NCBI RefSeq assembly: GCF_003115845.1 | Contig: NZ_KZ819023.1 | Coordinates: 334,920 to 398,919 of the forward strand | DNA from: Brenneria roseae subsp. roseae | GTDB lineage: Bacteria; Pseudomonadota; Gammaproteobacteria; Enterobacterales; Enterobacteriaceae | Length of the DNA stretch: 64,000 nt | Direction of reading: 5' to 3' | Part shown: one piece after another, positions 42,411-50,341 of the stretch | Layout: each line of letters opens with the position of its first letter | Numbering within the stretch: position 1 is the stretch's first letter | Made by a program: the position numbers and the translations under genes | The notes under the pieces: generated by a model | Seen by the model: only the letters and a program-made list of their open reading frames with translations | The model's database searches: none | Told to the model about the DNA's origin: nothing

Positions 42411-42956
42411 ATGGATATGTTCAACCTGACGCCCGCCGAACACCTCAACGCAACCTACCCGGTAACACCTGTCGACTGGGAACAGGTGTTCCGGCAACAT
42501 GGACAGAAATTGCGCAATTTCATCCGCAAGCGTGTCAGCAATCATGATGATGTCGAGGATTTACAGCAAATGACCTATCTGGAAGTGCTTAAGCACAAAG
42601 ACAAATTTGCGGGCGCGTCCCGTCCGGAAACCTGGGTGTTCGGCATCGCCCTCAATCTGGTGCGTAACTATTTCAAACAGGCCCGGTTGCGTTCCAATGA
42701 AATGGGGGATGAATTGCTGGAGCATATTGCGGTGGATGCCGATCCCAGCATTATCACAGAGAGTCAACGGGCGCTGAAGCGAGCGATTGACGCCATGGCG
42801 CACTTATCGGATGACACCAGCCAGATGCTGTTGCAACTTCTTGATTCGGATGCCAGCTATCAGGATCTGGCGCAGCAGTTGAATATTCCGATTGGCACCG
42901 TCCGTTCCCGATTGTCGCGCGCCCGGGGCATGATTCGTCAGGCGGTGGATGCCTGA
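42411..42956 (+). CDS. hrpL: ECF sigma factor HrpL
   Basis: HrpL directs RNA polymerase to hrp boxes and so switches on the whole type III regulon. The 181-residue ECF protein shows region 2 (LRNFIRKRVSNHDDVEDLQQMTYLEVL, in parts, about 30-60, and PETWVFGIALNLVRNY) and region 4 (YQDLAQQLNIPIGTVRSRLSRARGMI, about 145-175). GGAGAGTAAGAA precedes the ATG. It is transcribed from the sigma-54 promoter listed, divergent from hrpJ. A terminator follows. Confidence 0.96.
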   Translation: MDMFNLTPAEHLNATYPVTPVDWEQVFRQHGQKLRNFIRKRVSNHDDVEDLQQMTYLEVLKHKDKFAGASRPETWVFGIALNLVRNYFKQARLRSNEMGDELLEHIAVDADPSIITESQRALKRAIDAMAHLSDDTSQMLLQLLDSDASYQDLAQQLNIPIGTVRSRLSRARGMIRQAVDA

Positions 42957-42987
42957 TCGTCTCCCCAAGACAGATAAAAGCGTGAAT

Positions 42988-43021
42988 CCAGCGATATCAA
43001 TGTATCGTCGCGGTTTTTTTT
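42988..43021 (+). terminator. Rho-independent terminator after hrpL
   Basis: GCGATA and TATCG(TC)GC form an imperfect stem followed by eight T residues (GGTTTTTTTT), about 35 bases past the hrpL stop. It separates hrpL from hrpXY transcription. Confidence 0.7.
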
Positions 43022-43048
43022 CTGTCCATACTCCTGTGAAGTTCGGAA

Positions 43049-43076
43049 CACCCGCACGGCAACTGCCGTGCGGGTG
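43049..43076 (+). repeat. Perfect 12-bp hairpin before hrpX
   Basis: CACCCGCACGGC-AACT-GCCGTGCGGGTG is a perfect stem with four-base loop, 25 bases before the hrpX start. It lies between the hrpL terminator and the hrpX ribosome site, so it may be a second terminator or sit in the hrpX leader. Confidence 0.6.
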
Positions 43077-43101
43077 AGTTAATTCAGCAAGGAGATGGCC
43101 C

Positions 43102-44571
43102 ATGATGTTTACCCAATCTTTTCGATCGGATTCCCAAAAGCAGGTCCCCAAGCTTGAACTGGTGGACTTCGCGTTCAGCCGAATTAAGGACGCGATTTAT
43201 ATCGTCGATGAGGAGGAGCGCTTTTGCTATGCCAATAAAGCGGCTTGCCAGATATTAGGCTACAGCACGGCGGAGTTTATGCGGCTCAGCGTGGCGGATA
43301 TTGATCCCCAATGGTCCGACCGGCGGTTGCAGACTTCGTGGTGGCTGGAATATGAATCCGACATGGGCATTACCTTCGAGGCACAACATAAGACCCGGAA
43401 TGGGATGACTATTCCGGTGGAAGTCAATTTGACGCATTTCAGACATAAAGGACGTGGCTACAGTATGTGTGTAGTAAGAGACATCAGGGAACGTAAACAT
43501 ATTGAACAACTGGCTCATGCACGGGAGCAGGAGTTTCGTGCGTTGGTTGAAAATACGCCGGATCTGATTCTTCGCTTTGATCCGCAAATGAACTGCCTGT
43601 ATGCCAATCCCGCGACCCTCAATCATCTGGATTTTACCATCGAGCAGCTGCGTGGCCGGATGATTACCGAACTGATGCCGGGAGCGGGATGCGCGGTACG
43701 AATGGAACAGTTGGTTAAACAGGTGGTGGATACACACAGCCGCGTGGAAGGCGAGCTGATAGAGGAGCAGGGCAAGGGGGACCACCGGCATCAGTCGATT
43801 AACCACATTCGCTGCGTCCCCGAATTTGACCAATATGGTGAGCTGGTGTCCATTCTTACCGTCGGACGTGATATTACCGCCATACGCTATGCGGAGAAAA
43901 AGCTGGAAGCTTCGCATATGCAATTGCGGCTACTGGCGCGCCAGCGGGAGATTTCCCGTGAAGAGGAACGCAAACATATTGCGCAGGAAATTCATGATGA
44001 ACTCGGGCAGCATCTCACTACGATCCGCATGAGCCTGTCGCTGATGCGCATGCGTTTTGCCAAAGAAAACCCGATGATGCAGGAACAATTGCAGAATCTG
44101 ATGCAGCTGGCGGATCAAACCATTCAGGTCGTACGCAATGTGTCTACCCGGCTGAGACCCAATGTGCTGAACATGGGATTGACGCCGGCGCTGGAATGGT
44201 TGTGTGACGAATTCAACCGGCACTATAAAGTGAACTGTCAGCTGAAAACGGCGGGACCCCGGGTGGTGCTTACCGATGAAAGCGCCACGGCGGCGTTTCG
44301 CGTGGCGCAGGAGTCGCTTACCAACGTGGCGCGTTACGCCGAAGCCTCGCAGGTCTGGGTGACGCTGGATAATCAGGGGAGTCAGGTGGTGATCCGCATT
44401 CAGGATAACGGCAAAGGATTTGATGTCGGTATCAACAGTCAAAATGCGTTTGGCCTGATGAGCATGAAAGAACGCGGCCGTATGCTGGGAGGGAAAGTCA
44501 TCATCGAGAGTAAGCCAGGGGCCGGTACGCAGGTGCAGCTTACGTTCCCCAGGGATGGCGATGTTCGCTGA
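43102..44571 (+). CDS. hrpX: Sensor histidine kinase HrpX
   Basis: The 489-residue cytoplasmic sensor has two PAS domains (about 20-130 and 140-262). The HisKA_3 phosphoacceptor region has His298 in EEERKHIAQEIHDELGQHL, and a NarL-type HATPase domain follows (ESLTNVARYAEASQ, DNGKGFD, FGLMSMKERG). No membrane helix is present, which fits a soluble PAS sensor. It phosphorylates HrpY. GGAGATGGCCC precedes tandem ATGs at 43102 and 43105. hrpY begins 32 bases after the stop. Confidence 0.94.
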   Translation: MMFTQSFRSDSQKQVPKLELVDFAFSRIKDAIYIVDEEERFCYANKAACQILGYSTAEFMRLSVADIDPQWSDRRLQTSWWLEYESDMGITFEAQHKTRNGMTIPVEVNLTHFRHKGRGYSMCVVRDIRERKHIEQLAHAREQEFRALVENTPDLILRFDPQMNCLYANPATLNHLDFTIEQLRGRMITELMPGAGCAVRMEQLVKQVVDTHSRVEGELIEEQGKGDHRHQSINHIRCVPEFDQYGELVSILTVGRDITAIRYAEKKLEASHMQLRLLARQREISREEERKHIAQEIHDELGQHLTTIRMSLSLMRMRFAKENPMMQEQLQNLMQLADQTIQVVRNVSTRLRPNVLNMGLTPALEWLCDEFNRHYKVNCQLKTAGPRVVLTDESATAAFRVAQESLTNVARYAEASQVWVTLDNQGSQVVIRIQDNGKGFDVGINSQNAFGLMSMKERGRMLGGKVIIESKPGAGTQVQLTFPRDGDVR

Positions 44572-44603
44572 AGTGGAAAAAACAGGCAAAAGAGGAATGA
44601 GCA

Positions 44604-45245
44604 ATGTGCAAACAGATACGTTTAATGATCGCGGATGACCACGTCATCATGCGTGAGGGGCTCAAGCAAATTTTTGCATTGGATGACACGCTGAGCGTGG
44701 TCGCAGAGGCTGGAAACGGAACGGAGGTGTTGAGTCAACTGCGCAGTCATGCCATTGATGTTCTGCTATTGGACATGAGTATGCCGGGGATCAGCGGAGA
44801 GGCGCTGATACTGCGTATTGTCGCGCAGTATCCCCAATTGCCGATTCTGGTGCTCAGCATGTACAGCGAGGCGCAAATCGCGCAGCACGCGTTGAAGAGC
44901 GGAGCCAGAGGTTATATCACCAAAGACAAAGATCCGGAGGCGCTGCTGTCCGCGATCCGTCGTGTGGCCCAGGGAGCCCGGTATATCGACCATACCATCG
45001 CGGAACAGCTGGTTTTTTCCCACTGTGGCGAATCTGTCCGTGATGAACACGAGATCCTGACGCCGCGCGAGCGGCAGATCATGATGATGTTCGCACAGGG
45101 AATGGGCATCAACACCATTGCCAACGAACTGGTCATCAGTAATAAAACGGTCAGCACCCACAAGGCCCGGCTGATGGAGAAAATGCAGTTCAGCACCAAT
45201 GCGGAAATTGTCAGGTATGTGCTCAGTAAAGGGCTGATAGCGTAA
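44604..45245 (+). CDS. hrpY: Response regulator HrpY (NarL/FixJ family)
   Basis: The 213-residue protein has a receiver domain with phosphoacceptor Asp57 (LLLDMSMPG), acidic pair ADDH at 10-13 and Lys in ITKDKDPE. A LuxR-type helix-turn-helix follows (about 148-195, LTPRERQIMMMF, INTIANELVISNKTVSTHKARLMEKM). In Erwinia and Pantoea HrpY activates hrpS, the next gene. AGAGGAATGAGCA precedes the ATG. Confidence 0.95.
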   Translation: MCKQIRLMIADDHVIMREGLKQIFALDDTLSVVAEAGNGTEVLSQLRSHAIDVLLLDMSMPGISGEALILRIVAQYPQLPILVLSMYSEAQIAQHALKSGARGYITKDKDPEALLSAIRRVAQGARYIDHTIAEQLVFSHCGESVRDEHEILTPRERQIMMMFAQGMGINTIANELVISNKTVSTHKARLMEKMQFSTNAEIVRYVLSKGLIA

Positions 45246-45786
45246 AGATATTGAATTTATCCTTTCCGGAAAGGGGCGGCAGTGCGCTAATGCCGATCGT
45301 TTAAGCGAACAGCATCAGCCGCATCAGCGGCCCTTTTCCCTCCGAAGCCGCAGGCTAAAGCATGGCCTGTCCTTGTCGGCGCGTCGTCATAACGTCTTAT
45401 TGTTCAGTCCTGATGCAGTGTTTGCTACGCCTGTCATTTTCATATTCTGAAAAACATTTTACGATTTATTTTACCTATCATTACGATATCATTTAACGAA
45501 TGAAATTTTAATTAATTGTTTTTGATGTGTTTTATTTTTTATTGGTCAGATTTTCCCTACAAGACTCTCCGCAATTCCTACTTGATGTTCAGCGATGGCT
45601 GATGGTTTCATTGTTAATTAACAGTAATGTTTGTCAGCATGCCATTACCACTAAGCCGGGACGAGGGAAGCACCCGGCATCGTAGGGACAGGATGGCAAA
45701 ACCATAAGCAGCTTACGGAAGGTATATACCCGGCCGATGACACGTCGGCGAGTATAAAATTAGCCCGGATGGGCGCAGGAGCAGGC
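45246..45786. promoter_or_regulatory. Long untranslated control region before hrpS
   Basis: These 541 bases hold no supported gene. A small hairpin CCTTTCCGGAAAGG (45258-45271) follows hrpY. The central 150 bases (about 45440-45600) are very AT-rich, and GC-rich inverted repeats (GCCGGG..CCCGGC near 45655-45680 and CCGATGACACGTCGG near 45732) lie close to hrpS. The HrpY-controlled hrpS promoter is expected here. The precise binding site cannot be defined by eye. Confidence 0.55.
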
Positions 45787-46719
45787 ATGATTCAGGAATA
45801 TTTCCACTCGATATCAGGAGTTACCCCCACTTTTACTGACGATATTCATGCAACGCTATCCCCCCTTATCAATGTGGTTGCGCCGCTGAATGTCGATATC
45901 GTGTTAGAGGGAGAAACCGGTACGGGAAAAGATACGCTGGCGCATCGTATTCATCAGCTTTCAAAATGCAGTGGTCCATTAGTGGCGGTGAACTGCGCCG
46001 CCATTCCCGAAACGTTGGCGGAGAGCGAACTGTTTGGCGTGGTGTCGGGCGCGTATACCGGCGCCAGTCGTTCCCGGGCGGGGTATCTGGAAAGCGCGGA
46101 CAAAGGCATCCTTTTTCTGGATGAAATTGACAGTATGCCGATGACGCTACAGGCGAAAATGCTGCGCGTGCTGGAAAGCCGGGGCGTCAAGAGGCTGGGC
46201 AGCACCCAGTTTACCCCCGTGGAGATGCGGGTCATTGTGGCGACGCAGACGCCGCTGCTGCAACTGGTGGAGAGCGGGTTATTTCGGCGCGATCTCTATT
46301 TCCGGCTGGATACCGTTAAAATACAGTTGCCGACTTTGCGTTCGCGTAGTGATTTGATTCTTCCCTTGTTTCAGCGTTTTAGCGAGGAGGCGGCGGAACG
46401 TCTGAAAATGCCTGCGCCGCGCGTTTCGGCAGAGATCCATGAACGGCTGGTGACGCATTCCTGGCCGGGGAATATTCGTGAACTGAAAGCGGCGGCTGAA
46501 CGCTGGGTGTTGGGGCTTTCCCCGTTAGCCACGGCGCCAGTCACGCGGCACCAGCCCTTGCAGCTCAAAGATCGTTTAAAACAGATTGAAAAATATCTGA
46601 TTCAGGATGCGCTGCAACGGCACGATCACTGTATTGACGATGTGGTCAGCGAACTGGGGATCCCCAAACGCACGCTATACCATCGCCTTAAGGTATTGAA
46701 TGTGATGAAACGGATTTGA
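45787..46719 (+). CDS. hrpS: Sigma-54 activator HrpS
   Basis: HrpS is the AAA+ enhancer-binding protein that opens the hrpL promoter with sigma-54. The protein of about 310 residues lacks a receiver domain, as HrpS proteins do. Walker A GETGTGKD (42-49), the sigma-54 contact loop GAYTGA (88-93, a GAFTGA variant), Walker B ILFLDEID and R-finger region RRDLYFRLD follow in order. A Fis-type helix-turn-helix ends the protein (VVSELGIPKRTLYHRLKVL). I chose ATG 45787 (MIQEYF), with AGGAG seven bases upstream, over ATG 45769, which has none. A terminator-like sequence is absent before hrpA. Confidence 0.94.
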   Translation: MIQEYFHSISGVTPTFTDDIHATLSPLINVVAPLNVDIVLEGETGTGKDTLAHRIHQLSKCSGPLVAVNCAAIPETLAESELFGVVSGAYTGASRSRAGYLESADKGILFLDEIDSMPMTLQAKMLRVLESRGVKRLGSTQFTPVEMRVIVATQTPLLQLVESGLFRRDLYFRLDTVKIQLPTLRSRSDLILPLFQRFSEEAAERLKMPAPRVSAEIHERLVTHSWPGNIRELKAAAERWVLGLSPLATAPVTRHQPLQLKDRLKQIEKYLIQDALQRHDHCIDDVVSELGIPKRTLYHRLKVLNVMKRI

Positions 46720-46833
46720 GACGTTGCGGCGACCCGAAGGCTGACGGGCAGGGATTTGCCCGTTATAAAAAAACGCTGTCGCATTTTTCAACGTCGCTTG
46801 TAACGGCCCGTCATAAAAAATTTCGCATGGCGT

Positions 46834-46862
46834 GGAACTCATTACATGCCTTTCTCTACTTA
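46834..46862 (+). promoter_or_regulatory. hrp box of hrpA
   Basis: GGAACT-N16-CTACTTA matches the HrpL consensus with T for C in the last place of the -35 element and one mismatch in the -10. It lies 75 bases upstream of the hrpA start, with no other candidate nearby. Confidence 0.75.
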
Positions 46863-46936
46863 ATGAATGAACAAGATGACTGTAGGTACAGCATGACAGT
46901 TCAATATCATAAACTTTCATTATTTGGAGATACATC

Positions 46937-47143
46937 ATGGCCTTAGGACTTTCTCAGATTGCATCGCAGAACGCCTCTCAAACGCTGGACAGCGCTATGG
47001 CTGGTTCATTAACCCGTGCAGCAGACGCACAGGCGCAGAAAATTGCGCTGGATACCGAAAACTCCATTCTGGATGGTCAGATGGATTCTGCCTCTAAGTC
47101 ACTGAACTCCGGACAGAAAGCGGCAAAAGCTATTCAGTTCTGA
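46937..47143 (+). CDS. hrpA: Hrp pilin HrpA
   Basis: This 68-residue protein forms the extracellular Hrp pilus. It is short, Ala/Ser/Gln-rich, lacks a Sec signal and Cys, and has an amphipathic helical C-terminal half (ENSILDGQMDSASKSLNSGQK) as in Erwinia-type HrpA. GGAG lies about nine bases before the ATG. The strong hairpin after its stop should favour pilin over downstream genes. First gene of the hrpA-hrpV operon. Confidence 0.92.
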   Translation: MALGLSQIASQNASQTLDSAMAGSLTRAADAQAQKIALDTENSILDGQMDSASKSLNSGQKAAKAIQF

Positions 47144-47155
47144 TGATCATCATGC

Positions 47156-47181
47156 AACCGGGGGGAATGATTCCCCGGTTT
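47156..47181 (+). terminator. Intercistronic hairpin after hrpA
   Basis: AACCGGGGGGAA-TGA-TTCCCCGGTT forms a stem of about 11 bp with a T-rich tail (TTTCTCTCTTG). It is likely a partial terminator that lets some transcripts continue into hrpB-hrcJ. Confidence 0.65.
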
Positions 47182-47215
47182 CTCTCTTGTTCGCTCCTCG
47201 ATGGAATTCACTACC

Positions 47216-47572
47216 ATGAAAATTACCCATGTGAATGAGATAGCCTCATCAGGCGGTCAGGTTGGTGACGATCGGCTTTTCGCCAACAGTCAGGATGTGT
47301 CCTGGTTCAGCGCGGCGCTTGAATCCAAACCGGCAGCGCCGGCCGCCGACAATAGCCAGTGGCTCGGTGCGTTGGCGGAAAAATCGCAAGGGCTGGGTTC
47401 GGTATTCAAAACGGCGGAGCGTGAAGTCAGTCAGTCGATGCGCTCCAACGATCCGAAAGATGTTCTGGATGCCACCCGGACATTGTCTTCTTTCTATCTT
47501 GAAAGTCTGCTCAGCGCCAAACTGGTGGCGAAAAGCGTGCAGAGTCTGGAAAAACTCACCAACTTACAGTAG
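47216..47572 (+). CDS. hrpB: Type III inner rod protein HrpB (SctI)
   Basis: The product of about 118 residues has a polar N-terminus and a helical C-terminal half (DVLDATRTLSSFYLESLLSAKLVAKSVQSLEKLTNLQ, read in parts) as in SctI rod proteins. Its place between the pilin and hrcJ fits. ATG 47216 (MKITHVNE) has GGA ten bases upstream; a second ATG at 47201 would add five residues. Confidence 0.88.
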   Translation: MKITHVNEIASSGGQVGDDRLFANSQDVSWFSAALESKPAAPAADNSQWLGALAEKSQGLGSVFKTAEREVSQSMRSNDPKDVLDATRTLSSFYLESLLSAKLVAKSVQSLEKLTNLQ

Positions 47573-47578
47573 CGGCCT

Positions 47579-48343
47579 ATGAAAATGCACAAGCGAGCGA
47601 TATTTCTGTTGTTGGCGCTACTGCTCACCGGCTGTGAAAAACCGATTGAGCTGAACCGGGGCCTGTCGGAAAACGACGCTAATGAAACGATCGCCACGCT
47701 CGGACGTTATCAGATTGCCGCCGAGAAGCGGGTGGATAAAACGGGGGTGACGCTGGTGATCGAGGCCAGGGACATGGAAAGAGCGGTCAATATTCTTAAC
47801 GCCGCCGGTCTGCCGCGTCAGTCACGGACCAATCTGGGCGAGGTTTTCCAGAAGAGCGGCGTGATCTCTACGCCGCTGGAAGAGCGCGCCCGCTATATTT
47901 ATGCCCTGTCGCAGGAAGTGGAAGCGACGCTGACGCAGATTGATGGCGTACTGGTTGCCCGCGTTCATGTGGTATTGCCGGAGCGGATTGCGCCCGGTGA
48001 ACCGGTGCAGCCTGCATCTGCCGCCGTGTTCATCAAATATCGTGCGGAACTGGAGCCAGACAGCATGGAGCCGCGCATTCGTCGTATGGTGGCCAGCAGC
48101 ATTCCCGGGCTATCGGGAAAAAGTGATAAGGAGCTGGCTATCGTTTTCGTCCCGGCGGAGCCTTATCAGGATACGGTGCCGGTAGTGACGCTGGGGCCAT
48201 TCACGCTGACGCCGGATGAAATGCAGCGCTGGCAATGGAGCGCCGCGCTGTTCGGCATCATGTTGATGGGACTGCTGGGATGGCGGGTAGGTCAGCCGCA
48301 TATTCAGCAGTGGCGACAGAAGCGGGGAGAAGCTCGGCAGTGA
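47579..48343 (+). CDS. hrcJ: Type III inner-membrane ring lipoprotein HrcJ (SctJ)
   Basis: The 254-residue lipoprotein has a lipobox LLTGC with Cys19. Two ring-building motifs follow: the N-terminal LSENDANETIATLGRYQI and the RARYIYALSQEVEATLTQIDGVLVARVHVVLPE region. A C-terminal transmembrane helix lies at about 217-237 (WSAALFGIMLMGLLGW). This matches SctJ/YscJ and FliF-like ring proteins. The ATG is six bases after the hrpB stop. Confidence 0.95.
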   Translation: MKMHKRAIFLLLALLLTGCEKPIELNRGLSENDANETIATLGRYQIAAEKRVDKTGVTLVIEARDMERAVNILNAAGLPRQSRTNLGEVFQKSGVISTPLEERARYIYALSQEVEATLTQIDGVLVARVHVVLPERIAPGEPVQPASAAVFIKYRAELEPDSMEPRIRRMVASSIPGLSGKSDKELAIVFVPAEPYQDTVPVVTLGPFTLTPDEMQRWQWSAALFGIMLMGLLGWRVGQPHIQQWRQKRGEARQ

Positions 48344-48362
48344 TAAACCTTACGGGTAAATC

Positions 48363-49001
48363 ATGCGTGCTGTGAATAACAACGATCGTCATACAAACAA
48401 CCATAGCGAGACCAACATGCACACGGAAGTAACACGCCTCGACTGGCTGACGTGGTGGGCGAGTGGCTGCGTATTGCAATCCGATCCCAGTTGGAAAAGC
48501 GAAGCCATTTTCCCTGTGGAGCGGCAAAAAGCGCGGGCGTTTATGCATGCCAACATTCCGCTGCTGAGCCGGCATTTCGATTTGCCGATGCAATTGCCGC
48601 CGGAACCGGTGGTTTCCCTGATGCAGATTGGGGCGCTCAGTGCGTTTCAGCGCGAACAAATTCTGAATCTGATCGCGGCGGCGTGCCAGCCGCAGGCGCC
48701 ATCCTCAGTGTTGACCGGCGAACAGATTACCTGGTGTCGGCGGCTGGCGAAAGCGCTGCGTCCGGGGCTGTGGTTATCGGAACACGTCGCGTTTACTGAC
48801 GGATACGCCGACGCCCTGACCCTATTGCGGGTTCGCTATGGTGAAATCTGTTGGCCGCGTTTGCGGCTGCTGTTTCCTCAATCCTGGGTGACGCGCTGCC
48901 GTAAACCGGAGTATGCATTGCCTGCCGGACGATTAAATACGCTATGTGACGCGCTGGTCTGGAAGGCGGCTGCCGTCGCGCAGGATGGACCGATGTCATA
49001 A
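48363..49001 (+). CDS. hrpD: Type III sorting-platform accessory protein HrpD (SctK)
   Basis: This 212-residue soluble protein lies at the hrpD position between hrcJ and hrpE. Visible features are a Trp/Leu-rich N-terminus (LDWLTWWASGCVLQ) and a helical body (GALSAFQREQILNLIAAACQ), consistent with SctK-type cytosolic subunits. Sequence conservation of the family is low, so the call rests mostly on gene order. Translation may instead begin at ATG 48417 (MHTEVTRLDW). Neither start has a clear ribosome site. Confidence 0.82.
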   Translation: MRAVNNNDRHTNNHSETNMHTEVTRLDWLTWWASGCVLQSDPSWKSEAIFPVERQKARAFMHANIPLLSRHFDLPMQLPPEPVVSLMQIGALSAFQREQILNLIAAACQPQAPSSVLTGEQITWCRRLAKALRPGLWLSEHVAFTDGYADALTLLRVRYGEICWPRLRLLFPQSWVTRCRKPEYALPAGRLNTLCDALVWKAAAVAQDGPMS

Positions 49002-49010
49002 GGAGTGATG

Positions 49011-49637
49011 ATGTTAGCCAAAAGAATGTTTGCCGCTTTACCCGGTGCGACGAGCGATGAAACGGTGATTATCCCGGCGGCGCGGGTTGCGGAACATCAG
49101 CGCAGCCGCACGCTATGGGACGATGCCAATGCGCGAGCGGCGAAACTTTTGCAGCAGGCGCGCGAACAGGCGCAGGAAGAAACCCGGCGCGCGCGGGAAC
49201 AGGCGGAGGCCCGTTTCTGGCAGCAGGCCGACAGTCTGTTACAAGGCATCGCCCGCGATCGGGAAAATCTTGAGCAGGTTCTGGTGACGCAGGCGGCTCA
49301 ATTATTGCGTGACGCGCTGAGTCGTTTACTGGACGAGGTGCCCGCTCAGGAGCGGCATGGCGCGCTGTTAAAACAGCTGTTGAAACAGCAACAGAACGAC
49401 GTCAAAGGGACGTTGTACTGCCATCCCGCCCGGTTGGCGGCGGTGGATGGCTGGCTGAAGGCGCATTCTCATCTGGAGTGGCGCCTGGCCAGTGACGAGT
49501 CGCTGGAAGAGGACGCCATGAAACTGATCACTGCCCATGGCGTGATGTCGCTCAACTGGCAGCGGGCCATTGCACAACTGCTGCCGCCGGACGTTCCCGC
49601 GTCGCCCGGCGCCCATGAATCTTTGATTCGGAAATAA
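49011..49637 (+). CDS. hrpE: Type III ATPase stator protein HrpE (SctL)
   Basis: The product of about 208 residues is of the FliH/SctL family and links the ATPase to the sorting platform. A long charged coiled coil (about 45-100: NARAAKLLQQAREQAQEE, RRAREQAEARFWQQAD) is followed by the C-terminal domain (VTQAAQLLRDALSRLLDEVP). AGGAG stands five bases before ATG 49011; the ATG and GTG just upstream are too close to it. An hrp box begins right at its stop codon. Confidence 0.9.
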   Translation: MLAKRMFAALPGATSDETVIIPAARVAEHQRSRTLWDDANARAAKLLQQAREQAQEETRRAREQAEARFWQQADSLLQGIARDRENLEQVLVTQAAQLLRDALSRLLDEVPAQERHGALLKQLLKQQQNDVKGTLYCHPARLAAVDGWLKAHSHLEWRLASDESLEEDAMKLITAHGVMSLNWQRAIAQLLPPDVPASPGAHESLIRK

Positions 49638-49638
49638 T

Positions 49639-49666
49639 GGAACTGCTACCGAGGGTTGACCACTCA
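49639..49666 (+). promoter_or_regulatory. Internal hrp box before hrpF
   Basis: GGAACT-N15-CCACTCA fits the HrpL consensus except for T in the last -35 place. It begins just past the hrpE stop and ends 29 bases before the hrpF start, so hrpFG-hrcC-hrpTV may have their own HrpL promoter. Confidence 0.8.
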
Positions 49667-49695
49667 ACATCAGGTCAACCACAGGAGAGTTCAGT

Positions 49696-49920
49696 ATGTC
49701 CATCAATCCTACCCAGCGTCGTTTGGACGCCCATCTGATCAACGCGCAGCAAAAGCTGGACGACATCGCGCTGAATGTTGCAGACAGCGGCGCCAGTCAG
49801 GCAGACAGCTATGCCTTTTTTGAGGCCAGCATGAACTATTCCAACGCCAGTTGGGCGGCGGGACAACTGTTGAGCGTCAGGCACGGTTTGGCGAAGGCCA
49901 TCATCAATGACTTCAACTGA
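49696..49920 (+). CDS. hrpF: Type III protein HrpF
   Basis: The 74-residue helical protein (MSINPTQRRLDAHLINAQQK, then SQADSYAFFEASMNYSNASW) matches Erwinia HrpF, a small Hrp protein of needle/rod-related character with no Sec signal. AGGAGAGTTCAGT precedes the ATG. hrpG begins inside its last codons. Confidence 0.9.
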   Translation: MSINPTQRRLDAHLINAQQKLDDIALNVADSGASQADSYAFFEASMNYSNASWAAGQLLSVRHGLAKAIINDFN

Positions 49921-50341
49921 TTTAACCATCGTACTGGAAAACTGGCTGAATAGCGGCGTCGCGGTGCTGCGGCTGGAAATTGATAAAGGCGCGGTCGCAT
50001 TGGTACGGCATTCGTGCGGGGTTGCCTGCCGTGCCGCGATCCCGCTCTCCGTTTCCCTTGATGAGCACATGCTGGAGCAGGCGTTGCAACTGGCCGAAGC
50101 CGCGCGTCACCAGTTTCATGATGAAACCGCCATGCTGTCGATGTCCCCGCAGGATGAGCAACTGTGGCTATGGATGCGGCACGAACCCGATGACGCCTTT
50201 CGGCTGTGCAGAAGCCTGGAAACGCTTCTGAATCAACGCGATGCCTGGCTAGGGTTGCTGGCTCCCTCGCTCAGAACCGCCGCGGCGGCACCATTGAGTT
50301 TGAATACGCTGGTTTTTTTGCAAGGAGAACAGCATGCGTAA
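49907..50341 (+). CDS. hrpG: HrpG, chaperone-like regulator
   Basis: The 144-residue protein has a type III chaperone-like layout (LENWLNSGVAVLRLEIDKGAVALVR, later LNTLVFLQGEQHA, quoted in parts). In P. syringae HrpG binds HrpV and relieves its repression of HrpS; the same role is likely here since hrpV is in the operon. The start overlaps hrpF by 14 bases and the stop overlaps hrcC by 8. Confidence 0.88.
   Translation: MTSTDLTIVLENWLNSGVAVLRLEIDKGAVALVRHSCGVACRAAIPLSVSLDEHMLEQALQLAEAARHQFHDETAMLSMSPQDEQLWLWMRHEPDDAFRLCRSLETLLNQRDAWLGLLAPSLRTAAAAPLSLNTLVFLQGEQHA

Noticed and set aside
43040-43066. GGAACA before hrpX as a possible hrp box
   Set aside because: No CCAC element follows at 15-16 bases; the sequence is part of a perfect hairpin.
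43255-44604. Two long minus-strand frames (222 and 224 codons) opposite hrpX
   Set aside because: Both are antisense to the PAS and kinase domains of HrpX and have no ribosome sites.
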